A DNA stretch of 64,000 nucleotides from a virus. The notes beneath the pieces are model-generated. The model was not told the origin of the DNA and did not search any database. It saw nothing but the letters and a program-made list of their open reading frames with translations. The stretch lies in the IMG/VR virus record IMGVR_UViG_3300042549_005931, positions 62,001-126,000 of that record; one strand, 5' to 3'. Positions 1 to 8,398 of the stretch are shown piece after piece. The position numbers and the translations under genes were made by a program. Numbering within the stretch: position 1 is the stretch's first letter; each line of letters opens with the position of its first letter.

Positions 1-1047
1 TGCGTTATCAAAATCTAATGGAGTGTAGAACTTATTGAATGGTGTATTAATTGCTGAACAGTTTTGTACATATGGTGATGTTGAAATGTATGCACCGGGT
101 GCAAATGCGAAGAAGAAACCACTTCTTGGGTCTTCTAAATCATCAATTTCACAACCTTCCAATCTTAATCCTTGTGCATAACAACCATTATTCATTAAAA
201 ATAGATTATTACCTTTTGTTCCATTAGTAGGTCGTACAACTACAGACCTTAAATCATCACCTAAAAGTGAAACATTACTTACTAATGTAATTGGTGCCTC
301 TTCAACATAGTATCCACTTTTAACACGGATACTTGTTCTGTAAGGATAAGGATTTGGTGGATTTAATGCGAGTGATGCGGAAGCCGCTTGTGCCGCCACT
401 TTAATTGTTCTAAATGGTGTCGATAATGTTTTTCCATCATTTGAATCACTACCATCTTCACTAACATAAAATACTTTTTCAGTATAACCTACGTTAGTTA
501 AATTACTTCCATCACCATAAATTGAACCTGATACCTTTAACGAACCCGTAATTTCTGTTTTAGTGTTTATTCTTAAACCTTCGGTATTTGATATTGAAGC
601 CGTTGCGTTACCATCGGCAATTCTTGTTGTATTTAATCCGGTAACTCCACTTATTGGTATATTAATTAATTGACTACCGTCACCTCTAAATGAACCACTA
701 ATGTATCCTGTATCTTGTACGTGTAGATTACTACCACTTGTTAATATTAAATCACTATTTTGTGCAATTAAACCAGTATCAATATAACCAATTCCATCGG
801 TAACTATCAATGAACCTGTTATTCTTTGAGTACCTTCTAATCTAATACTACCACTAAGATTTATAGAACCCGTATTCGATGCGTTGGTGATAATTAGTTC
901 TTCAATCGATGTTCCTAATGAACCCGATTTTGCCATGAACGCCTTACCGTCAGTTGTGTTTAATGCTAATTCACCTAATTCAAGATTTGAATTTGTTGGT
1001 TTTTGACCTGATACACTACTCCTACGCAGTCTAATGATTTGTGCCAT
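1..1047 (-). CDS. Tail-fibre-like protein, 3' part missing (cut by window edge)
   Basis: The reading frame is open from an ATG at 1047 to the window edge, so about 349 N-terminal residues are present and the C-terminus lies outside. The start MAQIIRLRRS followed by a 'LGELALNTTDGKAFMAKSG' stretch resembles the N-terminal domain of phage tropism-determinant and fibre proteins, and the same MAQII start opens the gene at 4113-5777. Residues about 50-180 hold short Gly-Ser beta repeats of the 'ISGSFRGDGSQLINI' and 'VSGSIYGDGSNLTNV' kind. After that, 'FYVSEDGSDSNDGKTLSTPFRTIKVA' is the typical entry into a pectate-lyase-like right-handed beta-helix. It probably forms part of a tail fibre or tailspike. 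Whether it has enzyme activity cannot be judged without the C-terminus. Confidence 0.75.
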   Translation of the reverse strand, partial: MAQIIRLRRSSVSGQKPTNSNLELGELALNTTDGKAFMAKSGSLGTSIEELIITNASNTGSINLSGSIRLEGTQRITGSLIVTDGIGYIDTGLIAQNSDLILTSGSNLHVQDTGYISGSFRGDGSQLINIPISGVTGLNTTRIADGNATASISNTEGLRINTKTEITGSLKVSGSIYGDGSNLTNVGYTEKVFYVSEDGSDSNDGKTLSTPFRTIKVAAQAASASLALNPPNPYPYRTSIRVKSGYYVEEAPITLVSNVSLLGDDLRSVVVRPTNGTKGNNLFLMNNGCYAQGLRLEGCEIDDLEDPRSGFFFAFAPGAYISTSPYVQNCSAINTPFNKFYTPLDFDNA

Positions 1048-1076
1048 ATATATGGTTCTATTTTATATAAAATCTT

Positions 1077-1113
1077 GTGATATATATCACATTTAATTTG
1101 ACCTATATAGGTC
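1077..1113. promoter_or_regulatory. Two perfect 14-bp palindromes, candidate operator
   Basis: GTGATATATATCAC at 1077-1090 and GACCTATATAGGTC at 1100-1113 are each perfect 14-bp palindromes. Their centres are 23 bp apart, about two helical turns. They lie between two fibre genes and 30-66 bp upstream of the start at 1047, and a TATAAATA box on the plus strand follows at 1118-1125. They could bind a dimeric regulator or form weak RNA hairpins. Function is inferred from symmetry and position only. Confidence 0.4.
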
Positions 1114-1164
1114 TCTATATAAATACACAAAATTTCTATTTAAATAAATAAAATGTGAAAAAAA

Positions 1165-2934
1165 TTATAAACCGTATTTAGATTTTGTAACGTTAAAATT
1201 ATTTGTTACATCCAACGCACTTAATCCTTTGGTGTAAAAATAAGCGGCTCCTATTTTACCATCTAAGAATGTGGAACTAATTCCAGTTCCAATGTATCCT
1301 AAATATAATGGATTGGTTTCACCATATCCGTCACTACCATGTGCGGTTGAAGATACTTCAGTTGTATTAATGTAAACTTTTGTAGTATTTACGGTTGCGG
1401 TTATTTGTGATATAAATGTATATAAATACCACGTATTAACAGATACTGGATTAGTGGTGGAATCGGTTATCTTTTGAACTCCAGTTCCATTTGTTACGAT
1501 TCTTGTCTTACCGGCATTTGAAAACAACCCACCCCAATACCCATCAAATCCAAACGAAGATGATAACTTTCCAAACACGGGTTGTCCTTGTGTATTTAGT
1601 GCGGGTAATGTATCAAACTTAACCCAAACTTGAATAGTTCTTTGAGTTGATGTGTTTAGTGAAAAATTTGATTTATGTGGAATTTGAATAGTATCGTTTA
1701 CACCATCTAAATCAAATATACCACCATTGTCACTCAACCAAGTTGCACCATTTATAGTTGCATTATTTCCATTAACCGTTCTATCATTCCAATTACCCGA
1801 TATATAATCCGTAGCATTCAATTCCATGAATAATCCATCAGTTATAAGTGTTGAAGTAACCGTTGTTGGCGTTATACTTGGTGTAACACTATTTGTTGGT
1901 GTTATTGTTGTAGTAACACTTGGAGTTGGTGTAACACTGTTTGTTGGTGTTATTGTTGTAGTAACACTTGGAGTTGGGGTAACAGTGTTTGTGGGTGTAA
2001 TAGTATTAGTAGGTGTTACACTATTTGTTGGTGTTGGTGTTGGTGTTGGGTCTATAAATCTTGAATTATATGTTGCGTGTAATGATTGTATTTCAGCCAA
2101 TGTTAATGCTCCATTATATACTTTTACAAATGCAACATCCGCAGTTACAGGTTCAGAATTTGTGGTAGAAGTTGAAAATCTACCAAATAATCTTAATCCG
2201 TTAAATCCACTACTTCCATTACGAGTTCCATTTGTAGTTGATGGTGCGGTGGTTGTTGCGATGTATGATTTTGTACTGTTAGTTGTATTTAACCCATCAT
2301 TAGTCATCCATATAAAATGCCAAGCAGTATCTGCAGCAGTTGTATTACTTCCAACAAATGCATCATTAAAGGCAATATTCATTCTCGATGCGGGTGAACC
2401 CCACAATCCCATTAAGAAATCGGGTGAAGCGGTATTGGCGTTTAATAATCTACCTGCAGTTCCACCATCCCATTTATAAGCCATAAATACCGTCCAAGGT
2501 TGAGATGACGTTGAGTAATTTAAACCACTCACATAGAACATATCGGATGTACCCGTTGATGATTTTCTAAACACACCACCATTTGCACCATTCCAAGCCA
2601 TACTATTACCCGTATTTGTCATTGTTATAGTATATGCACCTGTTCCCGCAATTGTTGAGCCATTTGTTGGCATTGCCGAATAGTTTGCACCATCCAAATC
2701 AAATACTAAAGTAGCACTAATTGATGCTGGTGTTTTGCTTGGTGTTGGTGTAACCGTTTTAGTAGGGGTAATAGTATTGGTAGGTGTTACACTATTTGTT
2801 GGTGTTATGGTTGGTGTAACCGTTTTAGTAGGGGTTATTGTATTTGTTGGTGTAACCGTTGGGGTGGGTGTTGATGGCGGTACAAACGCATCAAGACTAC
2901 CAACTACAAACCCATTTTTAAAAATTATACCCAT
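1165..2934 (-). CDS. Fibre/adhesin protein with two LamG-like domains and Thr-Pro linkers
   Basis: 589 aa, ATG start. A short N-terminal tip (MGIIFKNGFVVGSLDAF) is followed by a TPT-rich linker (about residues 20-70), a concanavalin/LamG-like domain (about 73-292; 'SQPWTVFMAYKWDGG', 'DVAFVKVYNGALTLAEI'), a second TPT linker (about 295-360) and a second LamG-like domain (about 366-585; 'TIQVWVKFDTL', 'GKIGAAYFYTKGLS'). LamG domains in phage fibres usually bind glycans, so host-surface recognition is the likely role. The linkers are built from the same repeats as those in the genes at 34811-42145 and 42465-47888. A TATTTATA box ends 6 nt before the ATG. The fold assignment is good; the ligand is unknown. 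Confidence 0.75.
   Translation of the reverse strand: MGIIFKNGFVVGSLDAFVPPSTPTPTVTPTNTITPTKTVTPTITPTNSVTPTNTITPTKTVTPTPSKTPASISATLVFDLDGANYSAMPTNGSTIAGTGAYTITMTNTGNSMAWNGANGGVFRKSSTGTSDMFYVSGLNYSTSSQPWTVFMAYKWDGGTAGRLLNANTASPDFLMGLWGSPASRMNIAFNDAFVGSNTTAADTAWHFIWMTNDGLNTTNSTKSYIATTTAPSTTNGTRNGSSGFNGLRLFGRFSTSTTNSEPVTADVAFVKVYNGALTLAEIQSLHATYNSRFIDPTPTPTPTNSVTPTNTITPTNTVTPTPSVTTTITPTNSVTPTPSVTTTITPTNSVTPSITPTTVTSTLITDGLFMELNATDYISGNWNDRTVNGNNATINGATWLSDNGGIFDLDGVNDTIQIPHKSNFSLNTSTQRTIQVWVKFDTLPALNTQGQPVFGKLSSSFGFDGYWGGLFSNAGKTRIVTNGTGVQKITDSTTNPVSVNTWYLYTFISQITATVNTTKVYINTTEVSSTAHGSDGYGETNPLYLGYIGTGISSTFLDGKIGAAYFYTKGLSALDVTNNFNVTKSKYGL
1846..2052 (-). repeat. Thr-Pro coding repeat, includes 48-bp tandem duplication
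   Basis: The coding strand encodes [16 protein letters not shown] units. A 48-bp unit (16 aa, [16 protein letters not shown]) is present twice in tandem at about 1892-1987 with very few differences. It forms the linker between the two LamG-like domains. Confidence 0.8.
2727..2880 (-). repeat. Thr-Pro coding repeat, N-terminal linker
   Basis: [14 protein letters not shown]-type units encoded by 18-bp near-repeats, the same family as those at 1846-2052, 37437-37951 and 43528-46225. Confidence 0.75.
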
Positions 2935-2940
2935 TATGTT

Positions 2941-2948
2941 TATAAATA
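2941..2948 (-). promoter_or_regulatory. Late-type box TATTTATA before 1165-2934
   Basis: Exact TATTTATA on the coding strand, ending 6 nt before the ATG at 2934. One of a recurring set upstream of virion genes; promoter role inferred. Confidence 0.4.
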
Positions 2949-2986
2949 GAGAATTTTTTAATTTAAGTAAATTAAAAATTGAACCA

Positions 2987-3901
2987 TTATGTTATTTGAG
3001 TAACTGTTACAATTACCGATGGTGTTGCGGGTCTGGCAGGTGCCGATTGTGTTCCTTTATACTGTAATCGTCCATTTGCCGTTGTTTTTGACCAATACAA
3101 TTCTACATAACTACCAGATGAAATTGGAGTTAAAAAGTTTAGTGCCGCCACCGAAAATCCACCACCACTTACCTTTTCAATAGAGAAATCGGTATTTGAA
3201 TTATCTATATTAGAACCTGTCATAGCAAACCAAACAGAAAAATCAACTGATTCGTTTGATGTGGTGTGCAATTGTGCTGAAAATTGAATGTTATATAATC
3301 CCGTATTTTGTACATAAATTCTAGTTGGAAATCCACTACCATTATTTCCAACGTACATACCAGATATATCGGAAGTCGGTACTTCAAATTTCATAGAATA
3401 TGCAGTATCCGCAGAACCAGTTTGATTTTCTAACGAATACCATTGTCCGTAGTTGAATTGTTTGTTTCCGTTTTTATATATTGAACCATTTACATTTAGG
3501 GAACCTGACATGTTAATTGAACCCGTTATCCACTGTGAACCTGTTAGGTATTGTGAACCTGTCACGATGAATATTGAATTGTGAAAATTAGAACTACCAC
3601 TCACATCAATACTACCACTAATTGTGGTGTTACCCACAATTGTGTTTGTTCCTGTCATAAGAGTATTACCCACGATTGTGTTACTACCACTTAAATTATG
3701 GACACCTTTAAATGTTGTTGAACCACTCACATTAAAAGAACCGGTTACTACTTGGTCTCCGTGAAAATTATTATTACCATCTAATAATGTCTCTTTTGTT
3801 ACAGTATATGTTGTTGTGTTACTTGCGTTGTTCATTACAACATGAACACCACTGGTATCTCCACTAAATTGTGGTAATTGGTCTATTTTTCTATTTGACA
3901 T
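2987..3901 (-). CDS. Tail-fibre-like protein with Gly-Ser beta repeats and C1q/TNF-like tip
   Basis: 304 aa. Residues about 45-150 contain short repeats with a GS pair every 8-12 residues ('VVTGSFNVSGSTTFKG', 'ITGSINMSGSLNVNGS'), typical of trimeric fibre shafts. The C-terminal ~150 residues ('GLYNIQFSAQLHTTSNES', 'SSGSYVELYWSKT', 'PSVIVTVTQI') resemble the jelly-roll C1q/TNF-like tip found on many phage fibres. The ATG overlaps the stop of the 40-aa gene upstream by one base (TAATG), so the two are probably translationally coupled. Likely a fibre or fibre-tip protein. Confidence 0.7.
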   Translation of the reverse strand: MSNRKIDQLPQFSGDTSGVHVVMNNASNTTTYTVTKETLLDGNNNFHGDQVVTGSFNVSGSTTFKGVHNLSGSNTIVGNTLMTGTNTIVGNTTISGSIDVSGSSNFHNSIFIVTGSQYLTGSQWITGSINMSGSLNVNGSIYKNGNKQFNYGQWYSLENQTGSADTAYSMKFEVPTSDISGMYVGNNGSGFPTRIYVQNTGLYNIQFSAQLHTTSNESVDFSVWFAMTGSNIDNSNTDFSIEKVSGGGFSVAALNFLTPISSGSYVELYWSKTTANGRLQYKGTQSAPARPATPSVIVTVTQIT

Positions 3902-4023
3902 TATTCGTTAGGTTGTAATTGTTCATCATCTTGACTTGTTACTATAACATTATCTTCGGTTAATAGTAATCCATTAACTTCTGTTATTGTTAAAATAAAT
4001 CCTTCTGTCATTATTATTGCCAT
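3901..4023 (-). CDS. Small hypothetical protein (40 aa)
   Basis: ATG at 4023 to TAA at 3901-3903, giving MAIIMTEGFILTITEVNGLL and an acidic, Gln-rich tail. It fills the gap upstream of the fibre gene at 2987-3901 and shares a base with its start codon. An AATAAATA-type box (plus strand) lies 3 nt upstream of the ATG, as for neighbouring virion genes. Function unknown; it may be a small fibre-associated protein or a coupling leader peptide. Confidence 0.55.
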   Translation of the reverse strand: MAIIMTEGFILTITEVNGLLLTEDNVIVTSQDDEQLQPNE

Positions 4024-4026
4024 AAC

Positions 4027-4034
4027 AATAAATA
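4027..4034 (-). promoter_or_regulatory. Late-type box TATTTATT before the 40-aa gene
   Basis: Coding-strand TATTTATT 3 nt upstream of the ATG at 4023, preceded by TTCTAAGG as in the copies at 34151 and 47899. Role inferred. Confidence 0.35.
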
Positions 4035-4060
4035 CCTTAGAAAATAGAATTAGTAAATAA

Positions 4061-4088
4061 AAAAGGAAGGATTTGAATCCTTCCTTTT
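4061..4088 (-). terminator. Rho-independent terminator after the 4113-5777 gene
   Basis: Perfect 11-bp stem (4061-4071 with 4078-4088), 6-nt loop, followed on the minus strand by a T-rich tract. It lies 25 nt downstream of the stop at 4113. AT-rich runs on both sides could let it work in either direction. Confidence 0.85.
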
Positions 4089-4112
4089 AATTAATTACTA
4101 TTATACTTTAAA

Positions 4113-5777
4113 TTACACATAAGAACCCCCGTCAATCACTGTCGAGAATACCAATGCACCATTTGAATTCTTATAACCTAAAATTCCATCCATAACATCT
4201 GTTGTTGATGTTGTTGAAACATAACCTAAAATGTTAGATGAATTTCTAAATACGATTGCAGATGAACTTAAAGCGTTATCGGTACCACCTGAATATGATA
4301 ATGTTAAATTACCTGTTATCGTAGCATCACCAGTTCCTGAATCAACACTAAATTTATTAGTGTTAAGTGCCAATGTTGTACCATTATATGTTAACAAGCT
4401 ATTACCAATCGTACCATTAGATGTTGCAATAGGGAATGTTCCGTCAGTTAAACTTGTTTCAGAGCCCATTGAACCAGTTGTTACACTAACAATTTTACCT
4501 GTGTTTCCGTTACTATATTGAACCAACCAATAATCATTTATTGCATCCCATAAGAATGAACCTGACAATCCTGCAGAACCTGAATCATATGCAGATAAAC
4601 CAGCATATCTATCAAATGGTGAATAAGCGTTAACTTGAATGATGTTATCACCGATATTAACTGTATTAGATTCTAAATTAACATTGGTTGCAGTCCCAAA
4701 AACTTCTAAATTACCTGATACATATAAATTACCGTTTACACTTGTATTATTATCCAAATAAATTCCATTTGTACTATCAATTGTTACTGTTTGTGCACCA
4801 TCGTCAATTTTTAAATAATTTGTATCATCACCAAAGAAACTATATGATGCATTACCTTTAATATGAATATCAGAAGGGGCCGTATTATATATTCTAAAAT
4901 CTCTACCATCGTTTAAATCTGGTTTCAAATATAATGAACCCGTACCTTGAATATTTGTTACTTCAAGTGCACCTGATAAATTTAAATTACCGTTATCAAA
5001 TGTTAATCCACTGTAATTTGTTAATAAACCATTAGCACCCGCAACAACTAATCTTTTTTCGGTTAAATCTTCTACATACACAGAACCTGATAATATGGTC
5101 GTACCACTTACAATTAAATCCCCCGGTAATGAGATTGAATTAATAGCAATACTCTCCAAATTAATGTTTTCAATATACGCAGTTCCACTAACATACAAAT
5201 CATTCCATGCATTATCGGCACTACCTAAATCGAAAGTATTATTTAACGCCGGAATCAATGATGAACTAATTTCACCATTAATGTTAACAGTATCACCCGT
5301 TAAGTTATCACCGATATTGATATTACCTCTTAAAGTAACATCACCTGTTAATGTGATAGAACCTGTTTGGTAAGTGTTACCGGTCATGTTTAAATCACCA
5401 TCTAAACCTAAAGTTCCTGTTAATTTATTAATTGTAAGTCCTGAAATTGTATTTCCTTCAATATTACCTGTTAAATCGATATCACTATTACCATCCTTAC
5501 TTAAGATGTATAATGTTTTGTTACCTGTAGCGTAAAAAGGTGTTCCGTCAATTACAGAACCGTAAGAACCAACTGAAATTGTTGGTGCGGTTGAACCTTG
5601 AAAAATTTTAGAAACTGGTCTATACGCACCAGCAACACCTTCAGATTCACCAATGAACACCATTGGTCCGTTTAGGTCGTTGATGGAACCGGTAGCCATT
5701 ACAAATTCACCAACCCTTGCGGTAACGTCTTTTAGAGTACCAATTCCACCTCTTCTGTGTTTAATTATTTGTGCCAT
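4113..5777 (-). CDS. Large tail-fibre-like structural protein
   Basis: 554 aa. The N-terminus MAQIIKHRRGGIGTLKDV plus 'RVGEFVMATGSINDLNGPMVFIGES' resembles the tropism-determinant N-terminal domain and pairs with the same start in the 1-1047 gene. The shaft (about 95-350) is made of repeats such as 'ITLTGDVTLRGNINIGDN' and 'LYVSGNLEVFGTATNV'. Residues about 362-432 ('LESNTVNIGDNIIQVNAY', 'LSGSFLWDAINDYW') form a module that recurs at residues 78-152 of the next gene upstream, showing internal paralogy. Probably a long or short tail fibre. It has its own upstream box and downstream terminator, so it may be a single-gene unit. Confidence 0.75.
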   Translation of the reverse strand: MAQIIKHRRGGIGTLKDVTARVGEFVMATGSINDLNGPMVFIGESEGVAGAYRPVSKIFQGSTAPTISVGSYGSVIDGTPFYATGNKTLYILSKDGNSDIDLTGNIEGNTISGLTINKLTGTLGLDGDLNMTGNTYQTGSITLTGDVTLRGNINIGDNLTGDTVNINGEISSSLIPALNNTFDLGSADNAWNDLYVSGTAYIENINLESIAINSISLPGDLIVSGTTILSGSVYVEDLTEKRLVVAGANGLLTNYSGLTFDNGNLNLSGALEVTNIQGTGSLYLKPDLNDGRDFRIYNTAPSDIHIKGNASYSFFGDDTNYLKIDDGAQTVTIDSTNGIYLDNNTSVNGNLYVSGNLEVFGTATNVNLESNTVNIGDNIIQVNAYSPFDRYAGLSAYDSGSAGLSGSFLWDAINDYWLVQYSNGNTGKIVSVTTGSMGSETSLTDGTFPIATSNGTIGNSLLTYNGTTLALNTNKFSVDSGTGDATITGNLTLSYSGGTDNALSSSAIVFRNSSNILGYVSTTSTTDVMDGILGYKNSNGALVFSTVIDGGSYV

Positions 5778-5798
5778 TCTTTGTTGTTTGTTTTATAT

Positions 5799-5806
5799 TA
5801 TAAATA
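5799..5806 (-). promoter_or_regulatory. Late-type box TATTTATA before 4113-5777
   Basis: Exact TATTTATA preceded by AAAG, 21 nt upstream of the ATG at 5777. This spacing would leave a leader of about 15 nt. Role inferred. Confidence 0.45.
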
Positions 5807-5818
5807 CTTTATTTTTGT

Positions 5819-6634
5819 TTAGAAAAACCCATCCCCACAGTCAATTATATTCACATTTGTTTTATGTTCAGCCAATATAATATTTTGCATTTTAATTGAC
5901 GCCGATACTATCTGTGCATTTATTTGGTTTTCAACTATACTCATAGCTCCTGAAACTACTAATGATTCCATATTAGGGTTTAAAGTTTGAACCAATGTAG
6001 TCATACCCTCAACTCTTAAATTACCTTTAATAGTTACCGAACCACTAAGTAACATTGAACCAGTGTCAGTGGTGTTAATGATAACATTTGTACCGTCATC
6101 ATAAATCCTTGAATCGACTAAAATACCACTACCTGAAGATTTTTGTATGTAATTTAAATTACCACTACCAGTTTTTTGTAAAACAATTTTTTGTTCAGAA
6201 CCCGCAGGACCCGCTTTCCAATAATCACCGGTAGAATCCCACAATAAAGAACCTGAAATGGTATTTGGTGCGGTTGGGTCTCTTACGATTAGACCACCAT
6301 TCATTTGACCATTACCGTTTAATTCGATAATGTTGTCACCTAACTGTATTGTATTTGAATTTATTGAGGTGGTGGTTCCTAAAACTAATAAATTACCCTT
6401 TACTGTTAAATTGGACCCCGTGGTTTGAATTGCCTCTTTTATTGATGCGGAAAATAAATTTAATTCCTCCGTACCCTGAGTGTTTAAGAAATTTGAGAGA
6501 TTTAAACCAGATACAAATACCTCATCAAAATAACCATTTCTTAGAGCACCGCTAGGTGAACCCAAATTTATAATCGAACCTGATGGTACTTCGGCTGTAT
6601 TAATTTGCAGCCAATTTATCTGTTGTAATGCCAT
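5819..6634 (-). CDS. Tail-fibre-like structural protein
   Basis: 271 aa. Residues 78-152 ('LGTTTSINSNTIQLGDNIIE', 'SGSLLWDSTGDYWKAGP') repeat the module at residues 362-432 of the 4113-5777 protein. The motif pair 'T...GDNIIELN' and 'GSLLWD...DYW' is seen in T4-like fibre proteins. The remainder has GS-type beta repeats ('MLLSGSVTIKGNLRVEG'), and the C-terminus ends in a short Cys-containing tip (NIIDCGDGFF). It lacks the MAQII N-terminal domain, so it may be a distal fibre segment or a short fibre. Confidence 0.7.
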   Translation of the reverse strand: MALQQINWLQINTAEVPSGSIINLGSPSGALRNGYFDEVFVSGLNLSNFLNTQGTEELNLFSASIKEAIQTTGSNLTVKGNLLVLGTTTSINSNTIQLGDNIIELNGNGQMNGGLIVRDPTAPNTISGSLLWDSTGDYWKAGPAGSEQKIVLQKTGSGNLNYIQKSSGSGILVDSRIYDDGTNVIINTTDTGSMLLSGSVTIKGNLRVEGMTTLVQTLNPNMESLVVSGAMSIVENQINAQIVSASIKMQNIILAEHKTNVNIIDCGDGFF

Positions 6635-6653
6635 TAAAAAGTAAAGTCTTTTA

Positions 6654-6661
6654 CATAAATA
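6654..6661 (-). promoter_or_regulatory. Late-type box TATTTATG before 5819-6634
   Basis: Coding-strand AAAGTATTTATG, 19 nt upstream of the ATG at 6634 and nearly the same as the box at 5799. It sits just downstream of the terminator at 6684-6713, as expected for a new transcription unit. Confidence 0.45.
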
Positions 6662-6683
6662 CTTTTATCTTATTTATTGGCAT

Positions 6684-6713
6684 AAAAAAAGGGATAATTT
6701 TTATATCCCTTTT
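6684..6713 (-). terminator. Rho-independent terminator after the thioredoxin/glutaredoxin genes
   Basis: 10-bp stem (6687-6696 with 6704-6713), 7-nt loop, followed on the minus strand by a seven-T run. It starts 4 nt past the glutaredoxin stop and ends the 10129-6717 unit. Confidence 0.85.
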
Positions 6714-6716
6714 AAA

Positions 6717-6986
6717 TTAAACGTATTTTTTAATAATTTCTATACACTCTTCTTTACTATTGAAGTCCCTTTCAGGTACAAAGACCGGTCCTTCGTCTGA
6801 ACCATTTATTGAAATATATACTGTTGGTAGTGAATTATGACCTGTTTGGTTTATAACTTGGTTCCAAATTTCCTCATTATCATCAACAACAATTTCGGTG
6901 TAATCAATTTCTAATTCAATTAAACTTTTTTTAAGTTCAACACAATGGCCACAACCATTTAATGTGAAAATAATAATATCGTTCAT
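6717..6986 (-). CDS. Glutaredoxin-like protein
   Basis: 89 aa. The thioredoxin-fold start 'MNDIIIFTLNGCGHCVELKK' carries a CGHC redox motif (Cys12, Cys15), with 'LPTVYISING' as the cis-Pro strand. The length is typical of glutaredoxins. It lies 2 bp after the thioredoxin gene. Both would supply electrons to class I ribonucleotide reductase, which this phage encodes at 57226-60632. The motif is CGHC, not the CPYC of most glutaredoxins, so it could be a NrdH-like or disulfide-exchange variant. Confidence 0.85.
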   Translation of the reverse strand: MNDIIIFTLNGCGHCVELKKSLIELEIDYTEIVVDDNEEIWNQVINQTGHNSLPTVYISINGSDEGPVFVPERDFNSKEECIEIIKKYV

Positions 6987-6988
6987 TA

Positions 6989-7294
6989 TTATAGATTATT
7001 TAAAATATTTTTATAGTATGATTCTTCATTCACACCAGATGAACGGTCTACTAATTTATCACCATCGAAAATCATAACCGTAGGTACTGAACGAATTCCT
7101 GCACTCATTGCATGTTGTTGTTCACTATCTACATCTATCTTAACAAATTCAATATTTGGGTAATCTCTTTCAAATGATTCTAATCTTGGGATTAGGGTTC
7201 TACATGGTCCACACCATTTTGCCCAATAATCCACTAAAACTTTTTTTCCTTGTGATTGTAATTCTTTTACTTGTTCTGCTGTAACGTTTTCCAT
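6989..7294 (-). CDS. trxA: Thioredoxin
   Basis: 101 aa, full-length thioredoxin fold. It contains the canonical active site 'YWAKWCGPC' (Cys28, Cys31), 'IEFVKIDVD' and the cis-Pro strand 'IRSVPTVMIFDGD'. It is expected to reduce the phage ribonucleotide reductase or other disulfides in the cytoplasm. It lies 1 bp downstream of the AAA ATPase gene and 2 bp upstream of the glutaredoxin gene, so the three are very likely co-transcribed. Confidence 0.95.
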   Translation of the reverse strand: MENVTAEQVKELQSQGKKVLVDYWAKWCGPCRTLIPRLESFERDYPNIEFVKIDVDSEQQHAMSAGIRSVPTVMIFDGDKLVDRSSGVNEESYYKNILNNL

Positions 7295-7295
7295 T

Positions 7296-8363
7296 TTAAA
7301 ATCCTAATTTACTTGTTTTTATTGTTTTATGTACTTCTACATCTATATTATATATATCTGCCAAAGTCATTCCTTCTTTTACTTCGGTGTCCTTATTAAG
7401 ATGTTTTAATAATTTATTTGTATCTTCTACATTTAACTTATCAAATTTATGTTCGGCAATTAATCTACCCTTTCTTAATAATGCTTTATCAATATTTTCT
7501 TTTCTCATATTGAACGTTGCAATAATTTGAATTGATAAACAATCACCCAAAATACCGTCAGTTAAGTTAAGTACATTAGATACTCCGGCAGATGATACAT
7601 TACCACTCTCTCTATCTCCAATGACACGTTCCGCATCTTCAATGATAAGAATTGAATCCTTATGGTCCATTAAGAACGGAATCATTGATGGGTCGGATAA
7701 CATTTCAGCCATCGATGGTGGAATGAATAAAATATCCTTATCCTCAATTAAACTTGTTAAGTATTTGATATAAGATGTTTTACCGGTACCGTGTTGTCCG
7801 TGTAACAATATAATACCTTTATCATTTTTCTTATTAAGACGACTGATAATTGTTTGATGTACTTCTTTGAACGATTCACCATAGTTTAAATCCAATTCCA
7901 TTGGTGGGATAAACAAATCATACTCTTCAGTATCCAAATGTCCGTGTTCACTCTTTACCAAATGAATGTGTGAACGTTTTTTTGTTCTTACAAATGTTTC
8001 AATTTGAGTAAAATCTAATTGAATATTTAATTCACCATTCTTGACATTATAAAAAAACTCAACATTAACCAAGTTGTCTTTCTTTTTATTGATGTGACCG
8101 GTGATTCTTAATAGTATTTGTTTCTCATAGTTAATTAACATAGTTTGAGAACCAATTTCAAATCTTCTGTTGGTGGCATTAATTCTCATCTCTTCAACGA
8201 ACCCGATTCCTTTAAAATATTTTTCAATTTCAGGGTCGTAGTACTTTGAATCCGTATGTTTAGAAGGTAATGAATCAAAAAATAACACAAACAGTTGTTC
8301 TGTTGGCATATCTGAACCATATACGCTATCATAAATCGGATAAGATGATGGGAATTTTGTCAT
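7296..8363 (-). CDS. AAA+ ATPase (Bcs1-like)
   Basis: 355 aa. The C-terminal half is an AAA domain: Walker A 'GQHGTGKTS' (189-197), Walker B 'ILIIEDAE' (238-245), sensor-1 'IIATFN' (280-285) and a 'LLRKGR' arginine-finger region near residue 300. The layout and 'DKALLRKGRLIAEHKF' ending resemble the Bcs1/FtsH-like AAA branch. The N-terminal 170 residues are a substrate or partner domain I do not recognise. It is probably a protein-remodelling ATPase in the phage cycle; the target is unknown. It follows a 110-aa unknown and precedes thioredoxin in the same unit. Confidence 0.85.
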   Translation of the reverse strand: MTKFPSSYPIYDSVYGSDMPTEQLFVLFFDSLPSKHTDSKYYDPEIEKYFKGIGFVEEMRINATNRRFEIGSQTMLINYEKQILLRITGHINKKKDNLVNVEFFYNVKNGELNIQLDFTQIETFVRTKKRSHIHLVKSEHGHLDTEEYDLFIPPMELDLNYGESFKEVHQTIISRLNKKNDKGIILLHGQHGTGKTSYIKYLTSLIEDKDILFIPPSMAEMLSDPSMIPFLMDHKDSILIIEDAERVIGDRESGNVSSAGVSNVLNLTDGILGDCLSIQIIATFNMRKENIDKALLRKGRLIAEHKFDKLNVEDTNKLLKHLNKDTEVKEGMTLADIYNIDVEVHKTIKTSKLGF

Positions 8364-8398
8364 ATCAAAAAATAAGATAAAAATGTGATAAGTTAAAG

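Noticed and set aside
1826-2479. 217-aa plus-strand frame opposite the LamG protein
   Set aside because: Shadow frame of repeat and LamG-coding sequence; starts mid-gene with no promoter and no recognisable motif.
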